A stretch of DNA of 64,000 nt from an uncultured Clostridium sp. (GTDB taxonomy: Bacteria; Bacillota; Clostridia; Lachnospirales; Lachnospiraceae): NCBI GenBank assembly GCA_947644195.1, contig CANRZB010000014.1:1-64000 (forward strand), written 5' to 3'. Shown here in pieces: positions 18,359 through 28,388 of this stretch. Below the pieces are notes generated by a model. The model saw only the letters and a list, made by a program, of their open reading frames with translations. It was not told where the DNA came from and searched no databases. A program made the translations under genes and the position numbers. Within the stretch, counting starts at the first letter, position 1. Each line of letters begins with the position of its first letter.

Positions 18359-19018
18359 CTATCTTCCACTCTTTTCCTCCAACAACTGGATCAGTCTACT
18401 TGTCCCCAGGCGGCTCGCTCCTAGACGGACGAACCGTTCTGCATCCTCCCAGGTGGATATCCCGCCCGACGCCTTGACTTTGACATGATCTCCCACATGA
18501 TTCTGAAGCAATGCCACGTCTTCAAAAGTGGCTCCGCCTGTCGAAAATCCTGTCGAGGTTTTTATATAATCAGCACCTGCTTTTGTGACTACCTCACAAA
18601 GTTTTATCTTCTCCTCCTGCGTCAGCAGACAGGTTTCAATAATTACCTTTAAGATCTGCCCGGAACAGGCCTGCCGTACCTCTCGGATCTCTCGCCACAC
18701 TTCCTCAAAACGGTCATCCTTTACCCGATTCATATTGATTACCATGTCAATCTCATCCGCACCATTGGCTACCGCATCTTCTGTCTCCGCTACTTTTACT
18801 GCTGTAGTGCTGTAACCGTTTGGAAAACCAATAACGGTACAAATTTTGAGGCGGTTGCCAACAAACTCCCTGGCCTCTTTCACAAAACATGGCGGAATAC
18901 AAACCGATGCCACTCGGTATTCCATTCCTTCCTCACACAATGTTCGAATTTGCTCCCAGGTAGCATCCTGCTTTAATAATGTATGATCTAATTTACTTAA
19001 GATCGCTTTTCTATCCAT
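18359..19018 (-). CDS. deoC: deoxyribose-phosphate aldolase
   Basis: The 219-residue class I aldolase splits 2-deoxyribose-5-phosphate into glyceraldehyde-3-phosphate and acetaldehyde, feeding nucleoside sugar into glycolysis. It carries KLDHTLLK, the catalytic NGADEIDMVINM, and the Schiff-base lysine in GADYIKTSTGFSTGGAT. The reading frame is open further upstream, but ATG 19018 (MDRKAIL) has GGGAGGAT before it and matches the family start. It follows dut with about 25 bases between, so the two nucleotide-metabolism genes are probably one unit. Confidence 0.94.
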   Translation of the reverse strand: MDRKAILSKLDHTLLKQDATWEQIRTLCEEGMEYRVASVCIPPCFVKEAREFVGNRLKICTVIGFPNGYSTTAVKVAETEDAVANGADEIDMVINMNRVKDDRFEEVWREIREVRQACSGQILKVIIETCLLTQEEKIKLCEVVTKAGADYIKTSTGFSTGGATFEDVALLQNHVGDHVKVKASGGISTWEDAERFVRLGASRLGTSRLIQLLEEKSGR

Positions 19019-19043
19019 AGGTAATCCTCCCTTAGCGTTTCTT

Positions 19044-19478
19044 TTACGCCTTCCCGGTAGACCCAAAACCACCACGGTCCACGCCACTCAAATGCTCTAC
19101 TTCATCAAATTGAATTTCCGGCTGGTTCCTCATAATGCGAAATTGACAGATCCTGTCATTGACATGAATTTCGGTATCACGCATAGCGATTACGGGCATG
19201 CGCCACATATCATGATCCCCACAGTAGGAGCCGTCCACAATACCACAATGATTCGCCTGAATGACTCCATAATTCTTATAGGTACTGCTGCGCGGTACGA
19301 TATGCGCTTCATATCCCGGCGGCAGCTCCATTGCCACTCCTAACGGGATTAAGGCAAACTCTCCCTGCTTCAGGCTCACATCCTCCGATGCACGCAGATC
19401 AATCCAATCGGACTTTCCAGCAATATAGGTTAAGGGATCAATTTGATCGGTAAAATATTTTATCTTGATGTTTTCCAC
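19044..19478 (-). CDS. dut: dUTP diphosphatase
   Basis: The 144-residue trimeric-type dUTPase hydrolyses dUTP to dUMP. Conserved motifs are visible: the substrate loop [11 protein letters not shown] (motif 2), [14 protein letters not shown] (motif 3), DRICQFRIM (motif 4) and the C-terminal Gly-rich [10 protein letters not shown] (motif 5). The start is GTG at 19478, with AGGAGG six bases upstream and no better ATG nearby. It precedes deoC. Confidence 0.93.
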   Translation of the reverse strand: MENIKIKYFTDQIDPLTYIAGKSDWIDLRASEDVSLKQGEFALIPLGVAMELPPGYEAHIVPRSSTYKNYGVIQANHCGIVDGSYCGDHDMWRMPVIAMRDTEIHVNDRICQFRIMRNQPEIQFDEVEHLSGVDRGGFGSTGKA

Positions 19479-19728
19479 AGCAGACCTCCTGTTTTGCTTT
19501 TCCTCGTATTAACAACTCAATTTTAAATTGTATCATAATTTCAAAGCAACGTCAAAAAAATGTCGAACTTTATGGTGTTGCGTCTGTCTCGCTCAAAATT
19601 TGAAAACCATGCCTATGATCAAAAACCATCTCTGCTCTGAATAGAGAATGATTACTGTTGTTTTTCGTCACACCATTTGGAATTTCCTCATATAATAAGC
19701 TAAATCGTATGTTCTATGGAGAATCTAT

Positions 19729-20997
19729 ATGGGTTATTCACTCTATCACACGGCACTGGACACGCCGGACATCGGCTACTTCCAAGCTAATATTACCTCG
19801 ATACGGGATGCCAGACCAATTCCTGGTGCAAGAGTACAAATTTCAACAGAAAGCTATCCAGAAGAAATTCTGACAGAAGTTGAAACGGACGGCAACGGAC
19901 AGACAGAAGTCATCGAATTGCCAGCTCCCCCATTAGAATACAGTATGATCCCGGGTGCAGAACAACCCTATGCCAACTACAATGTGCGTATTACCGCACC
20001 TGAATTTGAAACCGTAGAAATTAATGGAGCTGAAATTCTGTCCGGGGAAACTGCACTCCAAAATACATCCCTGCTGCCACAGGAAGTTTCCGCCAATCTG
20101 ACCGAAGAATTATTTGTTGTCTCACCACATACCCTGTATGCAGAATATCCGCCTAAGATCCCGGAAAGTGAGATCAAGACTGTTGAGGAAACAGGAGAAA
20201 TCGTTCTGAGCCGGGTTGTCATCCCGGAATATGTAGTCGTGCATGATGGGCCTCCGTCGGACAGCGGCGCTAAAAATTATTACGTGACCTATCGGGACTA
20301 CATTAAGAATGTAGCATCCAGTGAAATTTACGCCACCTGGCCCACCGAGACCATCATTGCCAATGTCCTGGCGATCCAGTCCATTACGCTGAATCGAGTA
20401 TACACGGAGTGGTATCGCGGAAAAGGCTATGATTTTACTATTACCTCCTCCACCGCCTATGACCAAAAATGGATCCCTGGACGCAATATCTATGAATCCA
20501 TCTCCCAGGTCGTTGACAACGTATTTGCCAATTATTTATCCAGGCCAAATATTGCCCAGCCACTGTTTACCCAGTACTGCGACGGTAGGCAGGTATCTTG
20601 CCCGGACTGGATGCGCCAGTGGGAATCCAAGACACTCGGCGACCGCGGATATTCCGCCATTGAAATTTTGCGCTCCTTCTACGGTAACTCATTATATATC
20701 AACAGTTCTGATGAGATCTCCGGCATCCCTGCTTCCTGGCCAGGTTCCAACCTAACGATCGGCAGCCGCAGCGATAAGGTCCGTCAGATGCAAAACCAGC
20801 TCAATGTCATTGCCGGCGCCTATCCTCTGATCCCAAAGATCGCCGAAGACGGAATTTTTGGGCCGAACACGGCAGAAGCGGTCCGCGTCTTCCAGTCCAT
20901 TTTTAACTTACCGGCAAACGGTATTGTCGATTATCCGACCTGGTATAAAATCAGCCAGATCTATGTGGGTGTCAGCCGGATTGCAGAATTGCAGTAA
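19729..20997 (+). CDS. SpoIID-like protein with C-terminal peptidoglycan-binding domain
   Basis: The 422-residue protein starts with a beta-rich region (1-120; a carboxypeptidase-regulatory or prealbumin-like fold, containing SIRDARPIPGARVQIST). A middle region (about 185-320) resembles the SpoIID/LytB domain (ASSEIYATWPTETIIANVLA, then TSSTAYDQKW). A PG_binding_1 repeat follows (about 335-405: SDKVRQMQNQLN, EDGIFGPNTAEAVRVFQ, ANGIVDYPTW). It has no signal peptide or membrane segment, so it may act inside the mother cell or on the spore rather than on the outer wall. SpoIID relatives cleave denuded glycan. The ATG has GGAG seven bases upstream. It stands alone on the plus strand. Confidence 0.7.
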   Translation: MGYSLYHTALDTPDIGYFQANITSIRDARPIPGARVQISTESYPEEILTEVETDGNGQTEVIELPAPPLEYSMIPGAEQPYANYNVRITAPEFETVEINGAEILSGETALQNTSLLPQEVSANLTEELFVVSPHTLYAEYPPKIPESEIKTVEETGEIVLSRVVIPEYVVVHDGPPSDSGAKNYYVTYRDYIKNVASSEIYATWPTETIIANVLAIQSITLNRVYTEWYRGKGYDFTITSSTAYDQKWIPGRNIYESISQVVDNVFANYLSRPNIAQPLFTQYCDGRQVSCPDWMRQWESKTLGDRGYSAIEILRSFYGNSLYINSSDEISGIPASWPGSNLTIGSRSDKVRQMQNQLNVIAGAYPLIPKIAEDGIFGPNTAEAVRVFQSIFNLPANGIVDYPTWYKISQIYVGVSRIAELQ

Positions 20998-21082
20998 ATA
21001 CTTTGCCGCAATCGTAATAATATGCAACACCCAGCTATTTATTATATCAAGGCCATCAGAAACCAAAGGACCGGACAATATA

Positions 21083-21130
21083 AATTCTCCAATCAAATTT
21101 CGCTATCAGTTAAAATTTGATTGGAGAATT
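21083..21130. terminator. perfect 18-bp hairpin between convergent genes
   Basis: AATTCTCCAATCAAATTT (21083-21100) and AAATTTGATTGGAGAATT (21113-21130) are exact inverted repeats with a 12-base loop. It lies between the convergent SpoIID-like and esterase genes and could stop transcription from both sides, although the T-runs are short. Confidence 0.6.
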
Positions 21131-21153
21131 ACGTTGTTGTCCTCTTCCCTTAC

Positions 21154-22056
21154 TTACTCCGCAAGAATAAACGACTGCACTTCCTGCCAGGCCTCCCCTG
21201 ATTCCGGGAAATGGTCTAACCCCATCTGAAAGACATGAAACATCTCTGGATAAACGGTACACGAAACCCTACATCCCGCCTGTTCTGCTTTCTCTGCCAC
21301 AGTTTCCGCATCGCTGCGCAGCATCTCAATGCTCCCGGCTTGCAGAAGCATAGGAGGTAATCCACGAAAATCCCCAAAAATCGGAGAAATATAAGGTTCT
21401 TCTGGATCATGCTCCCCCGGATAAACCCCTAGGTAGATCATACTCTCTCTAGTACCACCAAACATCGGATCCAAATGGTAATTTTCCTCATACGATTTTC
21501 CCGATGCCGTGAGATCCGCCCAGGGAGACATCAGGATCAACTTCCCCGGGAGCTCTTTTTTCTGATCCCGCAGCCACATTGATAATGCCAGCGCCAGACC
21601 ACCACCTGCCGAATCTCCCGCCACAGTAATCTGTTCGCCAGAATAGTCCAGATCCAATAACCACTGGTAAGCATCGACAGCATCTAAGAGCGCCGCCGGA
21701 TAAGGATGTTCCGGAGCCACACGGTAATCGACACTCAAAACTGGCATCCCCCCTGCCATCCCACTATATTTTACCGCAAAATCCCGGTAAATATTGCGCA
21801 GCCGATTGACATACCCTCCGCCATGCAATTGTAAAACGACCCTCTCTCCCACTTCTGCGGGAGCAAACCATTCCATCTGAAAATGTCTCATATTGATTCT
21901 GCTCAGACAGTACCCGTCAGGACATTTCCACTCCGGCTCCACAATACGCTTCTGCAGCTTTCCCGTCTGCATCTGCGTTCCGATGAGCTGACTGGACGCC
22001 ATAGCATGGATACACGCTTTAATAAACCTTGCTCTTGCGCTGATTTTATGTTTCAT
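21154..22056 (-). CDS. alpha/beta-hydrolase esterase (hormone-sensitive-lipase family)
   Basis: The 300-residue enzyme has the HSL-family signatures LQLHGGGYVNRL (oxyanion hole, near residue 79) and the nucleophile elbow VAGDSAGGGLAL (Ser near 148), with a late Asp (SDAETVAEKA) and His (YPEMFHVFQMG). Such enzymes cleave short acyl esters. It has no signal peptide. It lies 28 bases after the zinc-ribbon membrane protein and the condensation-type acyltransferase, which suggests one pathway in which an acyl ester is made and cleaved or transferred. The ATG has AGGAG eight bases upstream. Confidence 0.88.
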   Translation of the reverse strand: MKHKISARARFIKACIHAMASSQLIGTQMQTGKLQKRIVEPEWKCPDGYCLSRINMRHFQMEWFAPAEVGERVVLQLHGGGYVNRLRNIYRDFAVKYSGMAGGMPVLSVDYRVAPEHPYPAALLDAVDAYQWLLDLDYSGEQITVAGDSAGGGLALALSMWLRDQKKELPGKLILMSPWADLTASGKSYEENYHLDPMFGGTRESMIYLGVYPGEHDPEEPYISPIFGDFRGLPPMLLQAGSIEMLRSDAETVAEKAEQAGCRVSCTVYPEMFHVFQMGLDHFPESGEAWQEVQSFILAE

Positions 22057-22084
22057 CTTCTTACTCCTTTATCGTACTTCCCGC

Positions 22085-22753
22085 TCAGATATAGAATCTC
22101 CGCTGTAATTCATTTTTTGCCTTGGTGTTGCCAAAGAAAACGCAGAATCCAAAGAACAGAGCAGTGGCCCCCAGGGTAATCCAAACCATAATCCCAAAGG
22201 AATGACGCTGTATCAGCCAGAGAACCGCATCGAAAACACTGACGAGCAGAGCAAACAACTGCAACAGAAGATAATTCTGCCAGTTACGGAACTGTACAAT
22301 CATACACACCAGTATGATTCCGTCCAGACTCAAGATGACACACGGCAGTCCAATCGTAAAAGACCACCCCCGGAAACCTAACGCGAGATCTATTACAAAA
22401 AGTAACAGCCACACCATAACCGTCTGACGAAACAATTTACGCACCAGACTATCGGGGTGCAAGATTAACTGATGCAGGGATACCAACAGATACAAAATCG
22501 CCACACCACTAATCATTGACCAGCGAATTCCCTGGTAGTATGCTGCATTGACCCCGATCAGAAGAATTTGTACGATAACCAATACAAAGGTAACAATTTT
22601 CCAGATTTTTGTCCAAAGTTCCCTCTTTTCCCGGATATTGGGATAAGTCTTGGATGGAGACTCCTGCGTATCTACCGTCAACACCATTTGACATAATGGA
22701 CAAATCCTGGTCGGATCTGCAATCTGAACACCACATTTTTTACATTTATTCAT
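22085..22753 (-). CDS. zinc-ribbon polytopic membrane protein
   Basis: From the chosen ATG the protein has 222 residues. It opens with a zinc ribbon, Cys4-x2-Cys7-x10-Cys18-x2-Cys21 (MNKCKKCG ... CPLC), followed after a short linker by about six to seven hydrophobic membrane segments. It resembles uncharacterised Clostridial zinc-ribbon membrane proteins; I do not know a function. The start overlaps the last codons of the upstream acyltransferase gene (ATGAATAA), so translation is coupled. A longer upstream start would run deep into that gene and is unlikely. Confidence 0.8.
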   Translation of the reverse strand: MNKCKKCGVQIADPTRICPLCQMVLTVDTQESPSKTYPNIREKRELWTKIWKIVTFVLVIVQILLIGVNAAYYQGIRWSMISGVAILYLLVSLHQLILHPDSLVRKLFRQTVMVWLLLFVIDLALGFRGWSFTIGLPCVILSLDGIILVCMIVQFRNWQNYLLLQLFALLVSVFDAVLWLIQRHSFGIMVWITLGATALFFGFCVFFGNTKAKNELQRRFYI

Positions 22754-24125
22754 AATAGACACCATTACTTTCCACTGTGACCGGGATTCCATCCTCGGCT
22801 AACTGTCGGAATACTCTGCGCTGAATCGAAACATCCCGCAGTGTGGATGTGAAATTTAACACCAACTCATCCCCAAAGGAACAGACCAAGCCCTTAATAT
22901 TCTGTCCGGTGGACATGGCAATCATCCCATGAAACCGTTTTACGTAGGGCTGATATTCCGAAGCAACAGAAAATCCCCCGATATTCGTTAAGGTCGTCGT
23001 ATTGGCGCGGGCAGAGGAACGGTATACATAACGCATTGCCAGTATTTTAATAAACATAGGAACCGAGCGTAAAAAAATATTTTTTTGGTTCGATACGTTA
23101 TAGGAAAACAAATCTTCCAGATGTTCCCGGTTTATCTGTTCCCGCAGACTAGCTACGACAATTTCCTCAACCTCCTGTCTGGTATATCTCTCCTCCCGTT
23201 CCGGCCGAAATACCGCACTGACCATAACAAAAAAATTCCGGGTCGTCATGGAATCAAAATACGGCCTGAGATTCACCGGCACCGCTACCGCAACCGGACG
23301 CTTGGATGTCCCCTCATGCAGATACTCCCGATAGATACTGTAAATCAATAGGGAGGTCAAATATTCGTTAATACTGATCTGTCGCTCTTTGCAAACCCGT
23401 TTGATCTCCGGCAGCGACAGATAACCATGTAATACGCCCATGGCACCACCGGGCAATTTTTCTCCCCGCACTTCCACAGCACGGGCAGTTTTATATCCCT
23501 TTGCCCGCCCCTGTCGGTAATTCTTAAGATAGCTGTCCTCCGTATTCAGCGAAGTTTCATCCGATAACCCCACAGATGTCCGGTCAGCCAGTTCCGGATG
23601 CTTGATCTGTAAGTATCGATAGGTCAATTCCCGCAAGAAATTCACTCCACCCATACCGTCTGCTAGGACATGGAAGACTTCCAGATTGATCCTGTCCCGA
23701 TAATAGGACACACGAAACAGGTATCCGTTATTGGTATATGGCTCAATAAAACTACAGGGATAGGCTTGCTCCATTTCCACAATCGGAGGACTGAGCTGGT
23801 TCGTTTCAAAATAGTTCCAGAATATCCCCTTGCGCAGGCGTACCCGAAATGTATCAAAGACTGGCAGAAGTTCATCTAATGCCTGCTGAAGCGCTGCCTT
23901 GTCTATCCTTTCCTGCAATGTGACAGAAATCCGGTATACATTTGTCATATTGTGGGTCGCAATTGCCGGAAACAGATTTGCCGTATTATCTAATTTCTCC
24001 CAATGGATCCGTTTGCCCTTAGCAGACCGTTTTGCCCGCTTGCTTCGCTCTTTTTTCCGGTCTCTCTGCTTCCGTTTCTGTTCCTTCAGCCTCTTTTTTG
24101 CCAGTTCCCTATTTTGTCCACTCAT
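22746..24125 (-). CDS. condensation-domain-like acyltransferase
   Basis: The 459-residue protein belongs to the CoA-dependent acyltransferase / NRPS-condensation / alcohol acetyltransferase fold. The catalytic HxxxDG motif is seen as HVLADGMGG (His152, Asp156), and the later segment FFVMVSAVFRP and NIGGFSVASEY fit the latch and core of this fold. A very basic tail (residues 1-40, mostly Lys/Arg) precedes it and might hold it to acidic lipids or nucleic acid. No NRPS modules are nearby, so it is a stand-alone enzyme that probably moves an acyl group onto a hydroxyl or amine. The acceptor is unknown. It heads the three-gene cluster. Confidence 0.75.
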   Translation of the reverse strand: MSGQNRELAKKRLKEQKRKQRDRKKERSKRAKRSAKGKRIHWEKLDNTANLFPAIATHNMTNVYRISVTLQERIDKAALQQALDELLPVFDTFRVRLRKGIFWNYFETNQLSPPIVEMEQAYPCSFIEPYTNNGYLFRVSYYRDRINLEVFHVLADGMGGVNFLRELTYRYLQIKHPELADRTSVGLSDETSLNTEDSYLKNYRQGRAKGYKTARAVEVRGEKLPGGAMGVLHGYLSLPEIKRVCKERQISINEYLTSLLIYSIYREYLHEGTSKRPVAVAVPVNLRPYFDSMTTRNFFVMVSAVFRPEREERYTRQEVEEIVVASLREQINREHLEDLFSYNVSNQKNIFLRSVPMFIKILAMRYVYRSSARANTTTLTNIGGFSVASEYQPYVKRFHGMIAMSTGQNIKGLVCSFGDELVLNFTSTLRDVSIQRRVFRQLAEDGIPVTVESNGVYYE

Positions 24126-24204
24126 ACTGTCCTACTGCTCCTTCAACCGTCTCATCATTTTCTTGTGGGGAATTTCTCCACGCATGCCACTGAAATGGCA
24201 AAAT

Positions 24205-25494
24205 TCATTGCTGATAGAAATGCTTCATGAATTCAATCAGATAATGAACATCTCTGCTTCCTGCAGTCTCTACCGCTGAGTGCATCGCTAACTGCGCCAA
24301 TCCAATATCAGCGGATGGCACCGAAACATGGGAACTCGAAATATTCCCCAGGGTAGAACCTCCCGCAATGTCAGACCGGTTATGATATACCTGACACGGC
24401 ACCCCTGCCTCCTCGCACAAAAGCTTGATTCTGGCTCCTGTGACTGCATCCGTGGTATATTTCTGCCCTCCGTGGTATTTCAGGACAATCCCCCCATTTA
24501 ACAAAGGTCGGTTCGTCGGATCAGCCTTTTCCGGATGATTCGGATGCAGGGCATGGGCATTATCGGCAGAGATCAGAAAACTTTGTGCCAATTTCCTGCG
24601 GCAGCTTCCCGGACTCTCTCCTAATGCTTCACTGATCCATAACAGGACATCTTCCAAAAATGTAGAGTCCGCTCCCTGCCTGGTACTGCTTCCCACCTCT
24701 TCATTGTGGAACACAGCAAGAAGATTGATATGATGCTCTGGACTGGTCTGTTTCATCCCCTGCAGCAATCCATACACACACTGCAAATCATCTAACCTCG
24801 GAGACAGAATCCATTCTCCCTCATGACCGATAATGCGTCCAAATTCCCGGACATACAGATAGAGCTCCTGGGATAAAATTCTGTCTGCTTCCGTTATTCC
24901 TGCCGCTTCTGCCACCAATTCGAAAAAACTGCCCTCTCCGGTCTGGTCTGCATAGATCGGCAGCATATCCCTCTGAGCATTATATTCATATCCCTGGTTG
25001 AGTTTCCGATCCATATGGATCGCCAAACTGGGGATGACGAGCAGATCCCGGTCTACATTAACCAGCCTGCTCTCCCATTCTCCATCCTGCTCCACTAAAA
25101 TACGTCCTGCGACGGACAACGGTCTGTCTAACCAAGTGGATAAAATCATCCCTCCATATTTCTCTGTATTTAAACGAATATATGCCTGCTCCGTCCTCAT
25201 CTCAGGTTGCTCTTTGATCAAAAAAGAAGGCGAGTCACTATGCGCCGCCGCAATATGGTATCCCTTGTACTCCCTGAAGTCCTCTCTTTCCGGCATCGCC
25301 CAAGCAATCAGGGAAGCGCCATTGCGGATCACATAGTATTTCCCGCCCGATTCCAAAGACCAGGGCACCGTTTCTTCCAGTTCCCGATAGCCAGCCTCCC
25401 GCAACTCCGCTTTCATATTTTCAATGACATGATAGACGCTGGGGCTTTGTTCGATAAATTCCAATAACTCTTCCGTCAGATTTCTTTTATTCAT
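24205..25494 (-). CDS. M18-family aminopeptidase
   Basis: The 429-residue dinuclear zinc peptidase resembles the LAP4/ApeB family: residues HIAAAHSDSPSF near 80 (metal His/Asp), the catalytic AVFHNEEVGSSTRQGADS near 260, SADNAHALHPNHP near 310, and the C-terminal STLGNISSSHVSVPSADIGLAQLAMHSAVE. M18 enzymes remove N-terminal acidic or neutral residues in the cytoplasm. Length is normal. A good promoter lies at 25620-25648. It sits 79 bases upstream of the acyltransferase cluster and might be read into it, but functional linkage is not evident. Confidence 0.92.
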   Translation of the reverse strand: MNKRNLTEELLEFIEQSPSVYHVIENMKAELREAGYRELEETVPWSLESGGKYYVIRNGASLIAWAMPEREDFREYKGYHIAAAHSDSPSFLIKEQPEMRTEQAYIRLNTEKYGGMILSTWLDRPLSVAGRILVEQDGEWESRLVNVDRDLLVIPSLAIHMDRKLNQGYEYNAQRDMLPIYADQTGEGSFFELVAEAAGITEADRILSQELYLYVREFGRIIGHEGEWILSPRLDDLQCVYGLLQGMKQTSPEHHINLLAVFHNEEVGSSTRQGADSTFLEDVLLWISEALGESPGSCRRKLAQSFLISADNAHALHPNHPEKADPTNRPLLNGGIVLKYHGGQKYTTDAVTGARIKLLCEEAGVPCQVYHNRSDIAGGSTLGNISSSHVSVPSADIGLAQLAMHSAVETAGSRDVHYLIEFMKHFYQQ

Positions 25495-25619
25495 AAATTC
25501 ACCATCATACTTTCCAGACTATTTCTCCGGGTTACCAAACCACCTGTCCCATTTCCTGGCCACCGGATTCCCAGCCTTATCGTACGCTCCTGTTCCCCCG
25601 GCTCCGTTTAATATGTCCC

Positions 25620-25648
25620 ATTATAATACGTATTTTTCGGAACTGCAA
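25620..25648 (-). promoter_or_regulatory. promoter of the M18 aminopeptidase gene
   Basis: On the minus strand TTGCAG (25643-25648) and TATAAT (25620-25625) are 17 bases apart, about 125 bases before the start codon. Confidence 0.6.
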
Positions 25649-25765
25649 CAATATAGTGCATCTGTCTTAGCGCAAAAAAAGCTGCTTGCTCGGACTGAAT
25701 GGGGAACTTGCATAGACACGGCACGGACACCTAACGAAAATCTTTAAGTAAATTCTGATTTTTGC

Positions 25766-25818
25766 TTGATTTCCCCCTTTGATTAGGATATACTTTTATT
25801 GTGCCAGCGTTGCGGCAC
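25766..25818 (+). promoter_or_regulatory. promoter and possible operator of cellobiose phosphorylase
   Basis: TTGATT (25766-25771) and TATACT (25789-25794) are 17 bases apart. Immediately downstream, at the expected start of transcription, lies the inverted repeat TGTGCC/GGCACA, a likely site for a sugar-responsive repressor. Confidence 0.55.
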
Positions 25819-25859
25819 AGGCATGGACAAAGAGGGCAGCGCAGAAATGAGGTAAAAAT

Positions 25860-28301
25860 ATGAAATTTGGTTTTTTTGATGATCCAAATAAGGAGTATGT
25901 CATTACTACACCAAAGACACCACTGCCTTGGATCAACTATCTGGGAAGTAATAGTTTCTTTTCTTTGATTTCCAATACTTGCGGCGGCTACAGCTTCTAT
26001 AAAGACGCGAAACTGTTACGTCTGACCCGTTACCGTTATAACAACATTCCAAACGATGAGGGGGGACGCTACTATTACATTAAAGACGGAGATTCTATCT
26101 GGAATCCGGGATGGCAGCCGGTACGGACAGATCTGGACTCCTATGAATGTCGCCACGGTATGGGCTACAGCCGTTTTACTTCTGTCAAAAACGGGTTAAA
26201 GGCATCTCTATTAGCGTTCGTGCCGGTGAATGACAACTGCGAGATCAATCAATTGACCATGACGAATGAATCGAACGAGACAAAGACATTCTCTGTTTTT
26301 TCCTATATCGAATTCTGCCTTTGGAACGCCATGGACGATATGACAAACTACCAGCGTAATCTGAATATCGGTGAGGTGGAAGTGATCGACTCTACCATTT
26401 ACCACAAAACCGAATATCGGGAGCGCCGTAATCACTACGCCGTATACAGTGTAAACTGTCCGGTGGATGGATTTGATACAAGCCGCGATGAGTTCCTGGG
26501 GGCCTACCGCGGAGTTACTGATCCACAGGTAGTTGCGGAAGGGAAATCCCACAATTCCGTTGCGAGCGGATGGTATCCGATTGGCTCCCATCAGATTGAC
26601 ATCACTCTGGAACCGGGTGAATCCCGAAGCATGATTTTTGTACTGGGCTACTGTGAAAATCCACAGGATCAAAAATTTGAAGCACAGGATATCATCAATA
26701 AGACGCCGGCCAACGAACTGTTGGCAAAATTCCAGACAGACGAGCAGGTTGCTGCCGCATTCCAGGAATTAAAAGATCATTGGGAGAATTTATTATCCAA
26801 GTTTACCGTACAATCCGACGAGGATAAACTGGACCGCATGGTCAATATCTGGAACCAGTACCAGTGCATGGTTACCTTTAATATGTCCCGTTCTGCTTCC
26901 TACTATGAATCTGGAATTGGACGAGGCATGGGATTCCGTGATTCCTGCCAGGACCTGTTAGGTTTTGTGCATTTGATTCCAGAACGTGCCCGCGAGAGAA
27001 TTATTGATATCGCTTCCACCCAGTTTGAAGACGGAAGCGCTTATCATCAGTACCAGCCATTGACCAAGATGGGAAATGCTGATATTGGAACTGGTTTCAA
27101 TGACGATCCATTATGGCTGATTGCCTGTGTCTCCGCCTATATCCGAGAAACCGGCGATACCTCTATCCTGGAGGAAATGGTTCCATTTGACAACGATGCC
27201 TCGAAAGCAAAATCTCTGATGGAACACTTAAAGAGATCGTTTGATTATATTGCAACCCACAAAGGGCCTCATAATCTTCCATTAATTGGCCGTGCTGACT
27301 GGAACGATTGTCTGAACCTCAACTGCTTCTCGGAGCAACCAGGAGAATCCTTCCAGACATTTGGTCCTAGCGAAGGTCCCGTGGCAGAATCTGTATTTAT
27401 CGGCGGTATGTTTGTAAAATATGGAAAAGAATATGCTGACCTATGTGCTTACACCGGAGATCAGGCAGAGGCAGACCGTGCGCTTGCAGAGGTCGCTGCC
27501 ATGAACGACGCTGTCCTAGATGGCGGCTGGGACGGTGATTGGTTTGTTCGTGCCTACGATTCCGAGAGCCGTAAGATCGGTTCCAAGGAATGTGAAGAGG
27601 GACAAATCTACATCGAACCACAAGGTTTCTGTGTATTGGCTGGAATTGGTCTTGAGACTGGTGAAGCAAAAAAAGCGTTAGATTCTGTAAAAGAAAAGTT
27701 GGATACCAAATATGGAATTGTATTATTGCAGCCTCCATACACCAGATACCATGTAGAGCTTGGTGAGATTTCTTCCTACCCACCAGGATATAAGGAAAAT
27801 GCTGGTATCTTCTGCCACAACAATCCTTGGGTTTCCTGTGCAGAGACGATGATCGGCCGCGGCAACCGCGCTTTTGAGATATACACAAGAACCTGCCCAG
27901 CCTATATCGAGGATATCAGTGAGATCCATTGTACTGAGCCTTATGTATACTCTCAGATGATTGCGGGCAAGGACGCACATTACTTTGGACAGGCAAAAAA
28001 CAGTTGGCTGACCGGTACGGCTGCATGGACTTTCGTCAATGTATCCCAGTATATTTTAGGTGTGGTTCCAACCTTACATGGTCTGAGTGTAGATCCATGT
28101 ATTCCAGATGAAATGGGGAACGGATTTACCATGACACGGAAATACCGAGAGGGTATTTACAACATTAAAGTGGAGAATCCAAATAAAGTGGAAAAAGGCG
28201 TTGCAAAACTTATTGTAGATGGCAAAGAATATACAGACACTACGGTTATTCCATACGAAAAGGGAAAGACATCTTATGATGTTACCGTAGTCATGGGATA
28301 A
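25860..28301 (+). CDS. cellobiose phosphorylase (GH94)
   Basis: The 813-residue protein matches the length and sequence pattern of GH94 cellobiose phosphorylase, which splits cellobiose with phosphate into glucose-1-phosphate and glucose in the cytoplasm. Seen are the N-terminal beta-sandwich start ([26 protein letters not shown]), the catalytic domain with [14 protein letters not shown] near residue 360, the general acid Asp in [11 protein letters not shown] (about residue 480) and the late [15 protein letters not shown]. No transporter is adjacent. Together with the GH5 enzyme it supports phosphorolytic use of cellulose-derived sugars. A close GH94 specificity such as cellodextrin phosphorylase is less likely because those are longer. 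Confidence 0.92.
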   Translation: MKFGFFDDPNKEYVITTPKTPLPWINYLGSNSFFSLISNTCGGYSFYKDAKLLRLTRYRYNNIPNDEGGRYYYIKDGDSIWNPGWQPVRTDLDSYECRHGMGYSRFTSVKNGLKASLLAFVPVNDNCEINQLTMTNESNETKTFSVFSYIEFCLWNAMDDMTNYQRNLNIGEVEVIDSTIYHKTEYRERRNHYAVYSVNCPVDGFDTSRDEFLGAYRGVTDPQVVAEGKSHNSVASGWYPIGSHQIDITLEPGESRSMIFVLGYCENPQDQKFEAQDIINKTPANELLAKFQTDEQVAAAFQELKDHWENLLSKFTVQSDEDKLDRMVNIWNQYQCMVTFNMSRSASYYESGIGRGMGFRDSCQDLLGFVHLIPERARERIIDIASTQFEDGSAYHQYQPLTKMGNADIGTGFNDDPLWLIACVSAYIRETGDTSILEEMVPFDNDASKAKSLMEHLKRSFDYIATHKGPHNLPLIGRADWNDCLNLNCFSEQPGESFQTFGPSEGPVAESVFIGGMFVKYGKEYADLCAYTGDQAEADRALAEVAAMNDAVLDGGWDGDWFVRAYDSESRKIGSKECEEGQIYIEPQGFCVLAGIGLETGEAKKALDSVKEKLDTKYGIVLLQPPYTRYHVELGEISSYPPGYKENAGIFCHNNPWVSCAETMIGRGNRAFEIYTRTCPAYIEDISEIHCTEPYVYSQMIAGKDAHYFGQAKNSWLTGTAAWTFVNVSQYILGVVPTLHGLSVDPCIPDEMGNGFTMTRKYREGIYNIKVENPNKVEKGVAKLIVDGKEYTDTTVIPYEKGKTSYDVTVVMG

Positions 28302-28316
28302 CAAATTAAAAAAGCA

Positions 28317-28366
28317 AACAAACACCTCACTATAGCCTCTTATAGTGGGGTGTTTGTTATTTTTTG
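28317..28366. terminator. bidirectional terminator
   Basis: AACAAACACCTCACTATA (28317-28334) pairs with TATAGTGGGGTGTTTGTT (28341-28358) with one wobble and a six-base loop. It is followed on the plus strand by ATTTTTTG and on the minus strand by TTTTTTAAT. It separates the phosphorylase and folA, which converge. Confidence 0.9.
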
Positions 28367-28388
28367 ATTACCATCAAACCGTTCTTTA

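Larger units (their letters stand above)
25495..25859. other. divergent intergenic region between M18 peptidase and cellobiose phosphorylase
   Basis: This 365-base stretch contains the two outward promoters described separately and a short inverted repeat TGTGCC-agcgttgc-GGCACA just after the phosphorylase promoter, possibly an operator. Nothing else is recognised. Confidence 0.6.

Noticed and set aside
21083..21130. Mobile-element terminal repeats
   Set aside because: The 18-bp inverted repeat has a short loop and no gene between its arms, so it fits a hairpin between convergent genes.
23085..23351. Plus-strand ORFs opposite the acyltransferase, peptidase, carB and ileS genes
   Set aside because: They are antisense frames of well supported genes, lack ribosome binding sites and have no recognisable family features.
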